Made by a program: the position numbers and the translations under genes. A stretch of 32,508 nt of DNA, from positions 1 to 32,508 of the forward strand of contig JAAYUB010000037.1 in the NCBI GenBank assembly GCA_012517875.1, read 5' to 3'. The DNA is from Acidobacteriota bacterium. Lineage in GTDB: Bacteria; Acidobacteriota; JAAYUB01. This document shows positions 31,308 to 32,508 of the stretch, in pieces (within the stretch, counting starts at the first letter, position 1; the number at the start of each line of letters is the position of its first letter). Under the pieces are notes generated by a model. It saw nothing but the letters and a program-made list of their open reading frames with translations. It did no database searches and was not told the origin of the DNA.

Positions 31308-32508
31308 TCACCGATCCGCTGATTCGCCCATGAGCCTGGTGGTTTGTTCGGCCAGACCACCCAGGCCGCGACGGACGGCCTCCGCCCGCAGCACCCGGAG
31401 TGTTCGTTCCGCGGCTGCCGCGTCGCCGCACCGGAGCTCGATCCGTCCCAGTACCCAGTCGCACTCGAGACCCAGTAGACGAAAACCCAGCCGGGCCAGC
31501 GCTGCACGTTGTTTCTCCAGATTGCGGCGGGCCGAGTCGCACCGGCCCCGGGCGGCCGCCAGCTCCGCCTCGGCCAATGCCACCTCGGCCTGTGCCGACG
31601 GCTGGAGATCCGACAGGCTGGACCGAATGTCCGCCAAACACTTGTCGGCGGCTGCGGCGTCGCCGCGCAGCAGAGCCGCGCGCGCCGACAGGGCCAGGGC
31701 GGTGGCTGCGCCGTCACCCCGGCCGTCGTCGCGAAACCCCGCCGCGGCGCGGGCGGCGGCAGCCTCGGCCGCATCCGGCCGGTTTTCGGACAGCTCCAGC
31801 CGGGCCAGCGTCAGGTGGATGGCCGGCACCTCGGTGTGCTCGCCGATCGCGGCTTCGATAGCCAGCGCCGCGGCCAGGTCGCGGCGGGCGTCGGCCGGCC
31901 GTCCGGCGAGGCGCGCGACGTCACCGCAGCCCAGGAGCGCCCACGCCTCGTAGCCGCGGTGGCCGATGGCCCGGCTCATGGCCAGCGCCTCCTCGTACCG
32001 TCGGGCCGCCGACACCGGATCGGCGCGGGTGACGTCCAGGTCGGCCAGGTTGCCCAGCGCCGCGATCACCTTGATCTTCTCGCCGGTCTCCTGCCAGGTG
32101 GCCAGCGCCGCCGCGTACATGCGCGCGGCCCCGTCCAGGTCGCCGGCGTCGCTCAGCAGGTTGGCCAGGTTGTTGCGGGTGTGAGCCAGGCTGCTGGCGG
32201 AGCCGACCGCCTCGAAGATCCGCAGGCACTCCTCGTACATCGCCCGGGCCTCGTCCCGCCGACCCTGCTGGTAAATGATTCCGGCGATGCTGCTCGTCAC
32301 ACGCGCCTGACTGGCGGTGGCGCCGGTCTCCTGGTAGACGGCGAGGGCTTCGCGCAATTTGGCGAGCGCCGCCTCGGCGTCGCCGTGATCCTGGAGGATC
32401 CACGCCTGGTAGTTGATGGCGGCGGCCCGCTCCCGTTCAAAACCGTTGGCGACGCTCAGCGCCTCAGCCTCCTGCAAGAACCGCTGGGCCTCCGCCAAAT
32501 CGCCCCGA
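31308..32508 (-). CDS. Tetratricopeptide-repeat protein, N-terminus cut by window edge
   Basis: The frame is open from the right edge (beginning RGDLAEAQRFLQEAEAL) to the TGA at 31308, about 400 residues. It is a run of TPR-like helical hairpins about 40 residues apart with the A-x-A/Y-x-x-A pattern: INYQAWILQDHGDAEAALAKLREAL, IAGIIYQQGRRDEARAMYEECL, NLANLLSDAGDLDGAARMYAAAL, LGNLADLDVTRADPVSAARRYEEAL. TPR arrays mediate protein-protein contacts. In Acidobacteriota such arrays often sit behind a Ser/Thr kinase or transcriptional-activator domain, but that part would lie outside the window. The stop codon falls in an 8-bp repeat. Confidence 0.8.
   Translation of the reverse strand, partial: RGDLAEAQRFLQEAEALSVANGFERERAAAINYQAWILQDHGDAEAALAKLREALAVYQETGATASQARVTSSIAGIIYQQGRRDEARAMYEECLRIFEAVGSASSLAHTRNNLANLLSDAGDLDGAARMYAAALATWQETGEKIKVIAALGNLADLDVTRADPVSAARRYEEALAMSRAIGHRGYEAWALLGCGDVARLAGRPADARRDLAAALAIEAAIGEHTEVPAIHLTLARLELSENRPDAAEAAAARAAAGFRDDGRGDGAATALALSARAALLRGDAAAADKCLADIRSSLSDLQPSAQAEVALAEAELAAARGRCDSARRNLEKQRAALARLGFRLLGLECDWVLGRIELRCGDAAAAERTLRVLRAEAVRRGLGGLAEQTTRLMGESADR

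Overview
The window is a GC-rich bacterial chromosome segment with no tRNA, rRNA, CRISPR array, transposase or prophage gene that I could find. Several features suggest an Acidobacteriota-like, uncultured lineage. These are secreted proteins of the DUF6599 type, a small exported protein with a 'VADVAR...VITND' stretch resembling a motif common in acidobacterial secreted proteins, a PAS protein ending in the paired-CxxC tail, and intergenic DNA full of short degenerate repeats. This assignment is inference, because no phylogenetic marker was searched.

Layout. 1-2290: a DUF362 protein (cut by the left edge) and two exported proteins, probably one operon. 2346-3207: a promoter, a secreted protein made of an exact 104-residue tandem duplication, and a strong terminator. 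3277-5136: a secreted PDZ protein, a 52-residue basic protein and a TonB-C-like gene broken by an in-frame TAG. 5443-6412: an FmdB-type zinc ribbon (minus) divergent from a BLUF blue-light receptor (plus). 6449-8870 (minus): a C39-like peptidase with a glycine-zipper tail, overlapping a downstream exported beta-propeller-like protein. 9025-9684: a dolichol/phytol-kinase-like membrane protein. 9998-12201 (minus): an SDH/ClpP-class protease followed by a radical SAM/SPASM enzyme. 12432-13184: a PAS sensor without a kinase domain. 13936-15438: a polytopic membrane glycosyltransferase-like protein.

15880-20981 is an aminoacyl-tRNA synthetase block (cysS, glnS, gltX), with two long imperfect palindromic elements between the genes. 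21181-24628 is a tightly overlapped methyltransferase, GT2 glycosyltransferase and GT-C membrane protein operon, followed by radA (24666-26036). The right end holds a DUF5684 membrane protein (minus) divergent from a small PAS protein, an esterase lipoprotein (minus), a large M6-type metalloprotease with a dockerin tail, and a TPR protein cut by the right edge.

The most unusual material is of three kinds. First, a family of composite intergenic repeats keeps a fixed module order at four or five sites; it sits mainly where genes converge and sometimes supplies the last codons and stop of the neighbouring gene. Second, there are several unusual protein architectures: the C39 peptidase with a glycine zipper, the SDH protease paired with a SPASM enzyme, and the duplicated His protein. 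Third, two genes appear to be leaderless, with exactly six bases between the -10 box and the ATG. I do not see one clearly complete new system. The two protease-containing gene pairs and the repeat family are the best candidates.
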